Part shown: piece after piece, positions 1-12,370 of the stretch
Position numbering within the stretch: position 1 is the first letter of the stretch
Layout: every line of letters starts with the position of its first letter
NCBI GenBank assembly: GCA_021234155.1
Contig: JAJEKV010000166.1
Coordinates: forward strand, 1-64,000
DNA length: 64,000 bases
Origin: Isoetes taiwanensis
Taxonomy: Eukaryota > Streptophyta > Lycopodiopsida > Isoetales > Isoetaceae
Reading direction: 5' to 3'
Made by a program: the position numbers and the translations under genes
The notes under the pieces: model-generated
Seen by the model: the letters and a program-made list of their open reading frames with translations, nothing else
The model's database searches: none
Told to the model about the DNA's origin: nothing

Positions 1-3000
1 CATAGATTGCACCGCCAATAATACCACCGGCCCAAGCTTTGACTTTAGAGTCTCTAAGGCTGCTTTAAGGCCCAGCCTTGAATAGGCCGTTGTGGTTTAC
101 TATAGACTGGCCGGGTGTTATGTACATCCTTTCCCACAAGTGGTTGTTTAATTAGGACCAATATACATGATATGCCCTCAGATAAAGTCAATGCGAAGTT
201 TATTTACCTTGATAAAGGGCTGAACTATTCAATAAGCAAAGACCTTTGGCTTCATGCAAGAGTATTATCCGATCCAAACACCTAAAAAGGCGCGATCCAA
301 ATTCTTTTCAATGGGTGCATGCCTTCACCGAAAACTATATACCGTGTTAGATATAGCTTCTGGAGATTTTTAGCCCATAGTTGCAAAGAAGACACCTGCA
401 GACTTAACCATTTGTCTCTCTACCTTTGCAAAGAAGGTTTTGTTGCTTCAGTACCAAGCGGATGCCCTGCTATCTTTGCTCAAAAGTCGAAGTGCATTTT
501 TTTTTTGAATCTCACTAATTTTGATGAGCCGTAATACAACAAATTCCAAGCTTTACTTAAGAACATATTCATCATTTGAGGCAATTGCAAAAAAGTGCCC
601 GTGGTCGCTAAGTTTGGTGTCCGACACCGCAGATGCAAAACACACGCTCTATGCAAGGCCAATTGGTATTTGCTTTGATATTTAGGCAAAATATGTGAGT
701 GCTATCTGCTTAGTCTTGATTAAGTTTTTGGACAGTTTTTGGAAGTTGAATTTGGTTTCTTATTTCAGGTACATCCATAAGTCATATAAGTGATGCGAGA
801 TCCATATAAATGCTGGAATTGCAATTATATTGTTTATTCATAAAAGCTCTCATTGATCCCTTATGTAAGCTTGCTCTAAGGATGAGCAGCAGCCATTACA
901 GAGGAAAGAAGTGTGGTTCTACTAGAACACTCGATAAAAAAATAGTTCATATCAGATTCGAGTATGATTATGTTCTCCACACAACGAAGAATAATAAAAG
1001 AAAAGGTTTACGTATATTCCTAGCAAAAACAACTTTGCGTAGAGGATAATATTTGTTTTACCTAACCTATGCCTCTACTAGCATTGTGGTGTTGATGCTA
1101 CTATATCAGCTTAAGTTCTTTTCAAAGACTATGCATCTTTCTATCTATGACATTTAGCTTCCTCTTGGTGATCTTTTCCAAAATGCATACATCCATGGAC
1201 CCATCGGCCCAAAGAAGGAACATATAATACCACCATTCATTTGTAGTAGAAAGAAATATCCGCTATTTCATTTGTAAGCATGCTAAATCTACATTTTGCA
1301 AGTCTCAGATTGCGTTGCCTTTAATATCTTGATTTCATGCGCGGCGTTGAAATGTCCCAAATTTTATCCAAGGATGTATAACTAATTTACCACTTCTCGA
1401 GCTTCTACCTTTACCGACAAGATATGACTTTTGAGTTCAGATTAATCCATACTAGTGCCTACTATTGAAAGGGAATAATTGGTAAGTTTGGATCTGTTGG
1501 ACTTAGCGGTTTTTACTTTGGGCACTTAACCGCCATTTGACTTGGTGGGCGCTTTCAAGTGAGTTGGATAAGGGCAACAAGTTAGAGATGTCAACAAGGT
1601 ATATTTGGTGACGGCCCCGCATTGAGGTAAAATGTTCAAGAAGATGAGGGCTTGCGTGCTTTAGACAAATGGGCAAATCACACGGTTGTACATAGGATTA
1701 TTGGTAGTAAGTATCCCTCTTTCCATACATAACCTAAAAATGGAAAGGATTCTTCAGATGTCCCGGATATTCTTGATCGCAAATAACGGGCCAAATCCCC
1801 TCGTCGAATGCAAGATAGAATAGAATACAAGAGATGTTGTCGCATCTAATGTGCCAACCGTCCACGCACGTCGATGGTATGATGCATGATTTTGTTTCTT
1901 TTGGAACATGCGCCATGCCCGGGCGCCTCTTAGCAGCTTGTTCTATCAAGATATGTGATATCCGAGTGTCCACATTAGCGGTCCCGCTTCAAAAAGCTGA
2001 TTTCTATAAACATTTGGTGCTTCGTGATTGTCCCGATTAGTGTGTACGTGATAAACAAAGTCATTGTTTTAAAAAAGATTTCTTCTTTCAAATAAGAGTA
2101 GGTTCGAGAATTAGACATGGAATATTAGCCTAACTCGCAAGTAACTCTACATAAGTTGTGTCACCAAAGGTGTCTCAAAACGCTGGTGCTTTTTCTTCGA
2201 TTATCGCAGCTCAATGATTTGTAATCATTCTCTATAATGATGAAAAAGGTAAGTTGAAACTACAAACCCTTCTTGCGTAACTTATTTGCTAAAGGGAGGT
2301 CCGCCATGGAACATTGTTTTGTTATATAGCAAATTCTTTTAGCCAACTTATTATACTTAGTGCCATCTCCGTCTAGCCAAAGATTAAACATATTTGCAAA
2401 CCAATTTGGCCCTATGTAAGGTGAGATCTCCGCTTTGCTCAAAGTTAAAGAATTTTTTTCGACAAGGTAAGCTATACAAGCCTCATTCACTATTTTTTGT
2501 TCAATCATTATGCCGAGGAAGCTTGCAACCGTGGCCACAACAAAGATATCCACTCGCGATTTTGTTGACAATGGCTTACAAGATGGAGCAAAGCCGATGA
2601 TGATCTTTGACATTGAAATTTCTATTAGTCTTTTTCTTCCATAGTTTTTGTTACGTAATGAAATTTTGGATAGAAGATTTATATGGCTTCCCCGAAAGCA
2701 TGGTTTATAAATTAGCTATTTTAAATGCATTAAGGACAAAAGTTCAAGCTTGGAAACCTTGCATAGGTAACAATGTGGCTTTCAACTCTTTAAAGGAGGG
2801 ATTGTTGACGATTGTGTGAACACTTCTATACCAACATATTTGTCCCTTTGGGCAAATACATCATCTCCCATTCTATTTTTCTCTTCGCTCTTCTCAAATA
2901 CGATATGTGATGTAACTGCCTATAAATTCATAGTTGCCTACATCGTGCAAGACAACCCATGTGCATGAAAGGTAATCTAGCTCTTACAAATTTTTTTACA

Positions 3001-5230
3001 TTGTTCTCCAAAGAAGAGGGCTTTTTCAGATAGGACAATTATATCTTCATTCACCCACAACATTCTATCTCTTCAAAGTAATGCTCCCCATGTTCCGAAG
3101 CTTCATCTCCATATTCGCTCTTGAAGGCGCCTTTATATTTTAATCTTCACAACACATTCTATATTTGCGCATCTATCAAAAAGGCTTCATCTGGATCATC
3201 AACAAGTACATATCAAGCATTGTGGCAATAAAAATCTAAGTACCGCGGTACATAGTATAATTGTAACCAATCATTTACAATCATTTGATTGTCCTTCATT
3301 TTTGAATTGCAGCCATTACTAACAGCTTGCTAAAATCGTAAATCCCAAACATCATCTTTCACTCTTACTATTATCTAAGTCCATAAATTTAACAAATAGT
3401 TGTTTCATGATCTAGGCATTTTAGAATCTAGCTCCATTTTTTAATATGACTCTTGGTGCTCATGTGAACCAGGCTTCACATATTTCTTTCTAATATCTAA
3501 ATTATCGAACTATGATTTACTTAACAAAATACGTTGTATTTGAGCTGAAAAATAAATCGTGTAAATCCCAAACATCCTTATATCTTTCATGCTATTATTT
3601 TTTAGTCTGAAATCATTAAAAATAAGTGTTCCATGATCCGGGTATTCCAAGATCTACCTCCATTCTTAATATGACAAACTTCAGAGAGCTAAAATGAAGC
3701 CCGCTGAAGATTAAAGCAACAACCTATTTTCCCCGTTGGAGCAATATAGATGCATTAAGAGTACAAACAATAAATTGCATGCCACTCTTTCTATATACAG
3801 AGCATATGCAACTTGGTGCTCATGTCAACTAAGTTGCATCTGTTTTTTCTAATATATAAAGTATAAAACTAGGATCTACTTTAAGAAAATACTACTATCT
3901 ATCTACTATCCTACCAAAAAGTAACAATGTGGCTTTGAAACAAACAACTTTTATGTCTCATGTGTTTATGTACCTCATTAAATCCAATATATACCATTAT
4001 TCGCTGCTTAGAAAAAACCACTTAATCGATATAAATGAAAAGTGTGTAGTCATTTATCTCCTTCCCTAAATAAAAAAAAAGCCACACCCAAGAACACAAC
4101 CTCCATCCCTAAAGAACCAAGCAATCGTGAGAGATATTTTAATTCACATAACGCCTAACCAAAGACAAAGCTATAATGTTAACTCCATGATGTCACTTAA
4201 TCAAGAGGCCATGAAATTTTTCAAGGCAATTCTATTCCCCATCTAACATTCTCCTAAATGGTGTATGCTTCACAATTTTGGCAATGTTCAAGCCGCCACC
4301 ACCGTGAAGGATAATGTAGTTATTGAAAGTGCCCAATCAAATGTTAGTAGTGCCAACATCAAGGGTCAAATGAAAGTTTTCCTCAAACGCCGATTGTCAC
4401 CAAAGAATGTCTTCAAGAGATATCGTGATCAAAAAAATGGATTATCAAGTTCTATAGCAAGTCGAGTAATAATACACGATTCTTTCTTGCAGATGCTTAT
4501 TTGTTGCCAAGTCCACACTCTTCTGAGCTAAGTTAGCAACGCATCTTTACCCACATTTCCACTCATATTTAAACCCACAACATATATAACACCATCATCT
4601 GAAAAATTTATGATCTAAGCTACAAACAAATAGAAACCGACAAGAAACTCTAAAAGTAACTAATTAACTAGCTAAAAATTCCCTGCGGGTATGACTAAAA
4701 AACAGCCGATCGACAATCTAACGCATTGAAATTTCCACCGGCATTCTAATCATCCAAATATGACTTGAATACATGCTCATGGACCTCCAAAGCTAGAACT
4801 TGCCAAAAGGGTAAAGCTTTTAAAACGAATAAATCCTCCTGATTATTTCTTTTTTCGAATCTTTTTGTTTTTATTACTCTTACCTCGCCTCCCTCCCTCC
4901 CCTTCATTTTCGAAATATGAATTTGGTACATATCCTTGGGCTTTTTTTTTCGCCATGGCTCTAATCCTCCAAATAAAATCCAAAAATATAGTGTGGCAAC
5001 AAAGCTATAAAATTTTTACTCCTTCTTCTCAAGCTATTTCCGTAAATAACATGGGCTTTTTTCATCATGTGTTGAATCTGACCCATGCCCAAGAGTTATC
5101 TTTTTCTTTAGCCGGAATGGCAAGGTCGGATCTCGGTGGAGAAAGAACTACCACTTGAGCTTGATGGCCTGAGTTAATACAGTGGAACTTTGTTGCTAAA
5201 GCTTCTCAAGTAGGAACTACAAACTTCATA
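1..5230. other. Gene-poor DNA, nothing recognised
   Basis: I see no recognisable gene here. The longest open frame is a 117-codon minus-strand frame at 2260-2613 that includes the peptide YIGPNWFANMFNLWLDGDG; I match it to no family. An 88-codon plus-strand frame at 4265-4531 is equally anonymous. The stretch is AT-rich with scattered stops in all frames and is most simply old repeat debris. Confidence 0.5.
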
Positions 5231-5329
5231 GACATTGATCATTCGATACGTAAAAATCTTACGTGCCCAAAATGAATGTGGGGAAAGAACAATTCTAGGT
5301 CGAGATTTTCAAGAAAGCATCCTCAGATC

Positions 5330-5351
5330 AATGGAAGAAACATCGACTTTT

Positions 5352-5388
<37 letters not shown>

Positions 5389-5442
5389 AAGGCAGATTTT
5401 CAAGAAAGCATCCAGATCAATGGAAGAAACATCGACTTTTTT

Positions 5443-5489
<47 letters not shown>

Positions 5490-5490
5490 A
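5330..5490. repeat. Tandemly duplicated 50-base unit, each followed by a long poly(T) run
   Basis: A unit of about 50 bases (from TTTTCAAGAAAGCATCC to CATCGACTTTTGAG) occurs twice, at about 5306-5356 and 5397-5447. Each copy runs into a T tract of some 35-45 bases followed by GAAGGCA. Read on the minus strand these are poly(A) tails. The second is the tail of the adjacent SINE; the first looks like the tail of an earlier or duplicated insertion at the same site. Confidence 0.75.
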
Positions 5491-5613
5491 AGGCAAGGTT
5501 GGTGGACTTGCACCCACCCACGCCTCCCACCCGATGGTAGCTAGTTGGTTTTGAACCCCGGTGGGGGTCACCCCCAACCCAAGGTCTTACCACTAAACCA
5601 CCACGCGCGATGG
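5488..5613 (-). mobile_element. tRNA-derived SINE with RNA polymerase III A and B boxes
   Basis: On the minus strand the sequence reads through an A-box-like TGGTTTAGTGG (plus positions 5590-5600) and a B-box-like GGTTCAAAACC (5547-5557). The spacing of about 33 bases between them fits a tRNA-derived internal promoter. It then ends in a long poly(A) run, the plus-strand T tract at 5443-5487. This is the standard structure of a plant SINE. It does not fold as a complete tRNA, so it is not called as a tRNA gene. The family is not identified. Confidence 0.7.
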
Positions 5614-6204
5614 GCTTAAATTTGTTTTTTCACATTTGTTCTAGTGTTGGTGATGTGTAGATATAGGTTGGCAAGTTTTTAACCGGCCGGGACTCTCCAT
5701 TCGTGGGTTTTTTGGTGCGGTTTTTCAGCCTTACATTTGTCCAAGCCCTTTGCGAAAAGGCTTATCACTAGGTTTTTCCTAAAAACTGAAAAAGGCTGGA
5801 TTTGTTAATCCCAAGAATAAGCTTTCTAGGTGAGGTACACAAACCAACATCTATTAGCATTGTATATTCGGGGTCCAAGTTGTATAATTGACATCCTTTT
5901 TTATTTTTCTTTGTGGGTAGTTCGCGATCCGGCGCTTTACCCACTATCCACCATTATAGAAAATCATGAGATGAATGAGAAGCCTATCTATCCCCGAGAG
6001 TTTTCTTGTCGCTTTCATGCGAGCCCAATTCTAAAATGTACACACTTTAGTAAGCTTTTATTATCCAAAAAAATATTTTCTTGAATCCTCTTTAACGGTG
6101 TTTTTGTTTATCATGTACTATAATAGGCTTATTGTGTTCATCTTATAATGATATTGTGTCCCATAGACCCATTTAATCTCGATGAATGATAAAAAATCAA
6201 TTCA

Positions 6205-6308
6205 ATTTAACTCTCTCCTCCCTCCTCCCTCCCTCTCCTCCCTCCTCCTCACAGGTACAAGACGCAAGACGCACGCACGCGACGCACGCATACACACACA
6301 CACACATT
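6205..6308. repeat. Simple-sequence tracts: CTCC-rich then ACGC/ACAC
   Basis: A pyrimidine tract of CTCC/CCTC words at about 6211-6252 is followed by ACGC and AC dinucleotide repeats up to about 6306. These low-complexity tracts create the long overlapping open frames seen on both strands here, which are not genes. Confidence 0.8.
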
Positions 6309-6311
6309 TGG

Positions 6312-6530
6312 GAGTTGAACTGGTCGATGGGTGATATACCCACGCATCAAAGATCTTGCAAAGTGTGTGGATCAAGGGATGTAGAAGACATGGCTCACTT
6401 GATTCTCCATTGCCCAAAGATATCAAGGTATAATATAGAAGTTAATTCCTTAATCGCCTTTTTTAATATGCCGCCAAAACCACGGGGTTACCTTGTGGAA
6501 GTTTTACAAACGAGAGAGATGCACATATAA
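6312..6530 (+). pseudogene. LINE reverse transcriptase C-terminal zinc-finger (zf-RVT-like) fragment
   Basis: The frame contains CKVCGSRDVEDMAHLILHCP, a C-x2-C ... H-x4-C finger. This is characteristic of the C-terminal zinc-binding segment that follows the reverse transcriptase of plant non-LTR retrotransposons, where it helps bind nucleic acid. About 40 residues follow before the stop. No reverse transcriptase core (for example a YADD motif) is visible upstream, where the DNA is simple repeat, so this is a 5'-truncated remnant, as is typical of LINE insertions. A cellular zinc-finger protein is less likely because the spacing fits the LINE finger. Confidence 0.55.
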
Positions 6531-6649
6531 AATTTATAAATCTCTTCTTGAAGATTATCGAGAAGAAGGTAGAGGAGAGCCTAATGATGCTCTATCTCGA
6601 GAGCTCATTATGAGTACATTTCATTTCTCATATGATAATAAGATATAGC

Positions 6650-6890
6650 ACTCCACAAAATTTAACCAAAGCACTAATAATCATGAAACTAGAGAATATG
6701 CTAAGCATTAAACAATCATGATGAGCTTGAAATGAATTAAACAAATCAACGACTACATAATCATGAAGAGTATGGAATGTTGGATATAAAGGGAACTCAG
6801 AATGATGTTTGGAATGTTAAAATATCAAAATAAGTAAAATGTTTATTGTGCTTAGTGATGCTCATAATGTTGATGTGTTGGAATGTGTTT
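6650..6890. repeat. Dispersed repeat P, copy 1
   Basis: This stretch, with the words ACATAATCATGAAG and GGAATGTTGGAT, is similar to 16,030-16,270 in the same orientation. The similarity appears to continue downstream as diverged minus-strand coding-like sequence (about 7020-7120 against 16,420-16,540). The family is unknown. Confidence 0.5.
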
Positions 6891-8391
6891 GAATTAATGA
6901 AGCCAAGAACCAATTGAAGAAATGTAAGAAAAGCACCCGAGACGACAACGAGGGGATGATTGGTCTATCATATCCAAATACAGAGTGAGTGATTGCATCA
7001 GTATATATTTCTTTAAAGGAAAGAACCTCTCCAAATTGAGACCATTTAGAGGGTGCTCCATGAGTTTTCCATAACATGTATAACATAGAAATTGCAGCCT
7101 CATTAACCAAGAAATTCGTTTTTGCTCTTATGTCAATCAAGCATAGTAAACAAGGTGCTACGCACGGAGGGTTGCCCTCCATGGCCGGAGGGTAAAGTGG
7201 CTTAAATCATACTTCAAAGTTATGTTTTCACAATCAATCAAAATTTCTACCAACCAATCCAAACAGCTTATTCCAAATGAAGAATGATATGCTCGTGAGG
7301 ATGCAAACTACATAAAAAAACATTGGTTTAATCTTGAACCTCAAAGACATTAGACGCCTTTGTAGAAGTGAACTTGATAGGATTCTCTATGCCAATGATA
7401 TGACACTCTAAAGAATCTACAAGAACAAAAAGTAGGCACAACTTGGTTAGCAAAAGAACACCAACAATCAATTTCCTAAAGACAAATATATTCCTTTTAA
7501 ACATGAATCTATGGTGCAATTATTTCCTTTGCTACTAGTTTCATTGTTGATGCCATACCTTTCATCGTAATTAAAAAGTGAATGATCTAAAACGCCAATG
7601 GGTTTTGTGGATTGTGCATTAAATGACAACATTGCAAGTGTCCTAATAATAACTTGCAAATGAGCAAAGATCAAGAATAAAGATGATACAAAGACCTCTC
7701 GGATGAATTTGCGCGGCATGATGATATATCTTTGCAAGTCTCGCTTTCATAGTTGGACCCGCGAAAAACATTATTTGAATATGACGCTATGTATCGATAG
7801 ATCGTTGGGGTACATTAAAAAAAATTGCGAAATTTTCATAAAATCAAGAAACTCTTCGTGATGAATTCTCACAATTACCAAAGATGCAACATGTTTTCAA
7901 CCCTTAAAATAGTTGCCAAGAGATTCAAAGTCACAAACCCGCTTTCAAATTCTAGAATTTTTGTCTCAAAGTTGTAAACCATGAAAATTAATGTCCGCGA
8001 TATCCTCAGACATTATGGACCCCTAATATAAGGAGAATATAAACTCAATGACATTCAAAAGATGTAAATCACCTCAAGATTTCCAAATCTTATCAAGAAA
8101 TGATGTTGATCCTAAACCGGCATTTATAACAGATAATAAAAGCTCTATTTATTTTTTCTCCACATAAATGAGCAAAGTAAAACAAACAAAATACCTTTTA
8201 GCATAATCGTGTCCGTGATATTGTTGAAACCGATGATAAAAGCGCTTTGAGTTGTTGAGCCTCTCCAAGCCAAATATCAAGATGCAAGTGCCAATAAACA
8301 ACCACATTACACATGATAGCAGTTTGAAGTAGCCATTGGCATATTCCTCGGTATATAACGGCATATACCGGAATATGCCATAACCCCACAT
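6862..8391 (-). other. Unrecognised minus-strand open frames, hydrophobic, possibly a decayed repeat-borne gene
   Basis: Several open frames of 60-106 codons lie on the minus strand (6862-7182, 7328-7519, 7468-7737, 8149-8391). Their products are rich in Leu, Ile, Phe and Val. The first has a counterpart, broken by stops, near 16,350-16,560, so the coding similarity is shared between two copies of a dispersed repeat. I do not recognise a family and cannot join the frames into one gene. They may be chance frames in AT-rich repeat DNA. Confidence 0.25.
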
Positions 8392-8426
8392 AGACCGAGG
8401 CTTGCCTCCCTAGGGGCAACCCAAAA
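8335..8426. repeat. Dispersed repeat Q, copy 1, with an internal palindrome
   Basis: About 90 bases, starting TTGGCATATTC and ending AGGGGCAACCCAAAAA, recur at 15,419-15,512 on the same strand. The first part is a foldback: GGCATATTC pairs with GAATATGCC, and GGTATAT with ATATACC. The shared tail has the word AGGGGCAACCC. Confidence 0.65.
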
Positions 8427-8429
8427 AGT

Positions 8430-10700
8430 CAATTAAACATGGATAAAATTACGTAACATCCTCGATGTCCAAATTAAATATGGGTAAAATTACACTTGTT
8501 GTTGAATGGTGTAAGATCTCCATGGTGTAACATCTCCATGTCCATAATGGATCATAAGGGGTAACCATACAAAGAATTAAGCATTTACTATTTAGAACGG
8601 AGTGAGAAAACGGACGATATTTCTTTGACTTGAGCACATTTGGAATTATATATCAACTAGGGTATCTACTCATGGTTAATTACATGCTTTGGTCAAAAGG
8701 TTGCAACCCACAAGCACCCCGCATCTTGTCTGATAGAGAACTTTTGTTGGCCGTGAAATTGCCCATGTGAACGCAAAGGGACCCGATCTTTCAAAATACA
8801 AAGGGTATATGGTAGCGAGCCCTATTTCCAGCCTATTTTCAAAATACAAAAGATGTATAGGAGCCTAGCAAACCTAGACTAAAATAACATATGATTTAAT
8901 AGCAAGCCCTACTAGCTATTAGCTCCAAACTATTGCAAATTTGACCCAACACTCAAATGCTCAAAAACTTAGTGGATTTAACCCCTTTATGCGATAGCAT
9001 CTTGTAGCTTTACATCATAAGAATTTGTCACAAAACTTGACTTGTGGATCTCATATTTCTCCAATGACATGTGATAATAGGCCTATATAATCCTCCTTAC
9101 TTTTGTTCAAAAATGATCCACAAACAATTGTTTTCCTCAGATGTGGGAAAAGTCAAAATTGGAAATGCTACTTTCTAGACTTTTCATTAGGGCGGATTTG
9201 GGGTCTGAAAAAATGGCCTCCTATCAGCCATTCCACGCCATATTTCCGCCTTTTTCCCATGCCACCTAGGATACCAAAATCTCATCATTACAGATTTACT
9301 TGGAATATTCTCCTGAATAAGGGGATTTCGCGATTCATGGCGCCATATGTATTTAATTCGCTGGTTGTCGACAGCCGATGCAACATGTGGCGCTTCTAAA
9401 AAGCCACTTGCATTATAGCATACCGCAACTCATGGCGGTGCTCTCTTGGTTTGTCGATACCAAGCGCAAGGCAGCACCGATTCTGCACTATTTTCATTTA
9501 GAGGTTATACGCATAACAAGTTTTCCCCGCTTCCACATTTCAAAATTTGAATGTGTAGGTTGAAGCTTTGTATCGATTTTCATTTCGAGGGCCAAGGGCC
9601 GCAAGGCTTTATGGGTGGTTCACATGGAGAAGTTTAGGCCCTCCTCCGAAGTTCTCGGGCGAGTCGCAAGACTCGATTAAAAAAAATACGTGATCAGCCC
9701 ACGCTAAGTTGGATCTTGTAAGGGCTGATTTTCCAAAACGGGCTGAATTTTTGCCTCACCAAAGAAGTTTTAGTTGGGCCTTCAGCTTTGTCCATGTGAA
9801 CCCAAAGATTAACCGATCTTTACTTCATCCCAATACAGTTTTCCTCTACAATTCAAAATTTGAATTTGCTTAATGTATAAAAAGCATGGATTGTAGGAGA
9901 ATGGACTTTTCGATTTCCATATGCACGCTAAATTTCAAAAAACGAGGTTAGTACGGACGCTCGGCTCACACGGCTTAATTGTGCCGGGCATACAAATTGT
10001 ACACCTTCATTTCAAGGCCGCGGCGATCCACGCAAAGATGGAAGCTCCAAATGATGTGTGGATAAGGATCCAACCGACTCAATTTAATATGCTCCGCCTT
10101 TCAATCGCAAAAAAAAAGAGGTCTAAAAATAAGAACTTAGACCTCGACGTGTTGTGTCTTGGCGTGCTCAAAAAAGTGTTGACATCCGGGGATGGCGCTT
10201 TATATCCATTGGATCCGGTTGAGTGGCAAGAAACCGCCATTTCGTGACGCTTCAAGTTTAGTCCGATTTTGTGGTGACGGTAACTCGCCTCCTAGGATAT
10301 TGTGAGAGATTGAGAGAGGATGAAGGCATTCGAATCGAATACGCCTCCTTGAGATGAGCCGCCCGATAAGGAAGGGAAATGTCCGTGAAGATGCTAATAA
10401 ATGACATTATACTTTGCAATGTGAAGGGTTTATACATTCTTGAAGTACAAAGGTTATGGTGTTTGTGTTTAGATATCGCTAATACAAGAAGGCTTTGACT
10501 ACCTTTTAACAATAGATTCCTTTAAAACTCTATTGCTATTTGAATTATAGCAAAAATGAGTCTTGAAACCTTTTAAGTAGTAGAAGAACTCTTTGACTAG
10601 TTATCCATTTGATGACCATTTTTAAGAAAATATGATATGTGACATTCTTATATGCAAACATTCATAAAATTTATGAACATTGAAGGTCAAAGCCATCCTT
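8430..10700. other. No gene recognised
   Basis: Open frames of up to 108 codons (9103-9399, 9378-9563, 9921-10,247 plus; 10,258-10,512 minus) have no recognisable motif and do not join into a plausible gene. Base composition is slightly higher in GC at 9.1-10.3 kb than in the flanks, which may mark an older coding or repeat segment. Confidence 0.4.
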
Positions 10701-10709
10701 GTTTAAAGA

Positions 10710-12370
10710 GGATCATATGATGCTAAATCTTCATGCTGTAAGTAATTGCATATAAGAAATTACCGGTGTGTGATCCTTTATGTAAAAAAGTAAATAGAAA
10801 CACAAATATTCAACTTACAACTTAGCTTAAAACAAATAGTATTTTAATAAACCAACACTTTATATACTAACACTTTACACTTTAAATAAGATATTTCTTT
10901 TCTTTTCCTTTTTACTTGAAAGCTATTTTTTTTTTTTCAAGATGGATCACACCAAGCTTAATAATACATATGCAAAAAAAAAAAAGGGACACACTAAATT
11001 GCATGGTGTGATCCACTTTCTTATTTGTTGTCAAATTAAAATTAAACACAAGTACTCATTCCTATTTGTATCTAAAATGCTTTTACCACTCTTAAGTACA
11101 TAAGTCATTATCCCTTTCAAAGAGCATATTATTTTTCAAGAAGGATCACACCAAGTTTAATAGTACATATGTAAACAAAAATGGAACACACTAAATTCGC
11201 AAGATCGGTGATCCACTTTCTTATTTGTTGTCAAATTAAAATTAAACACAAGCACTCTTCTCATTTAATGCTTTACCACCCCAAGTGCATAAAGTTATTA
11301 GTCCTTTTCAAAGAGCATATCTTTTTTTAAGAAGGATCACATCAAGCATCCTATTTGCATCTAAAATACTTTTTACCAACTCTAGTAGTACATAAAGTTA
11401 TTAGCCCTTTTCAAAAGCAAACACTTTATCAATAAATGAGCACGCCACATATCCACACTTAACTTCAAATAAGACACATATGTATTTCTTTTATTAAAAG
11501 ATAATCAAAGTAATTTTACTATAGGAAGTCATGTTTTTCCAAAAGATCACACCAAGTTTAATTTTGTATAAGCTAAAAGGTTGAATATACTAAATTGCAT
11601 GGTGTGATCCACTTTTTGTTTGTTGTCAATAGATAATAACACCAAGTCCCTCATCAATAGTCTCCTCATTTGCATATAAAATATGTATCATTCCAAGTTA
11701 TATTATGTTTTTCAAACTTTTTCAAAGAGGGTCCCAAAGCAAAATACAAACACATAATCAATAAGCCAACACTTTACCAACAACCAAAGCTTTATTAAAT
11801 AAGATTTTTATGTTATTTTATCAAACCTAACAATGTTTCCATATGTGACACTTTGAGTTAACTGATCCAAAGGTTCATGAAAGTTTACATTTTATACAAT
11901 ATGTCTTTTTGAGCTTTTTGTGTCGTGGGCATTAGTAAACACCTCTAATGGAGCAAATATTTTGTAACTCATTTTTTCAACAACCCCCGATGCACGCCTT
12001 ATCAAACATTTCTTCATTGCAAGGACACCATTCTCATAAGGCTTGCACACCGCTTAAACGAGGTCATGGGACGACTTTCAAGCTCGGCTCCCACAATTTT
12101 ACAACGTAAAACTAGATGCCCATTGCCCCTGAATGTATATCTTGAAAAGCATGTCTCTTATGTCCATATGTTAGACAACAACGATGCCAAGAATGCTTTT
12201 CCCTAGTCCCAAATCCCCCGACATCTGATAAATATAGCCCAAAGAAAAATATTTGATTCAAAGGAGTGAATATAAATCAAGAAGAGGGAAGAAAAGAAGC
12301 AAGGATCACATGACGCTAAATCTCACTACACATTTACAAAGTGCATATGCATTTTCGCATGGTGTGATCC
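10710..12370. repeat. Cluster of small hairpin repeats with the arm GGATCACACCA
   Basis: Five imperfect foldbacks of 66-72 bases occur at 10,710-10,776, 10,944-11,014, 11,143-11,214, 11,545-11,610 and 12,303-12,370. A left half-copy is at 11,334-11,350. Each begins GGATCACACCA or a variant and ends TGGTGTGATCC or a variant. Most share inner words such as ACACTAAATT and are followed by ACTTTCTTATTTGTTG. The copies at 10,944 and 11,143 lie in a tandem unit of about 200 bases. They look like a MITE-like or satellite-type repeat; no gene lies between them. Confidence 0.8.

Noticed and set aside
10710-12370. A CRISPR-like array, because repeats are regularly built
   Set aside because: Spacing is irregular, each unit is itself a hairpin, there are no uniform unique spacers or cas genes, and the DNA is plant nuclear.
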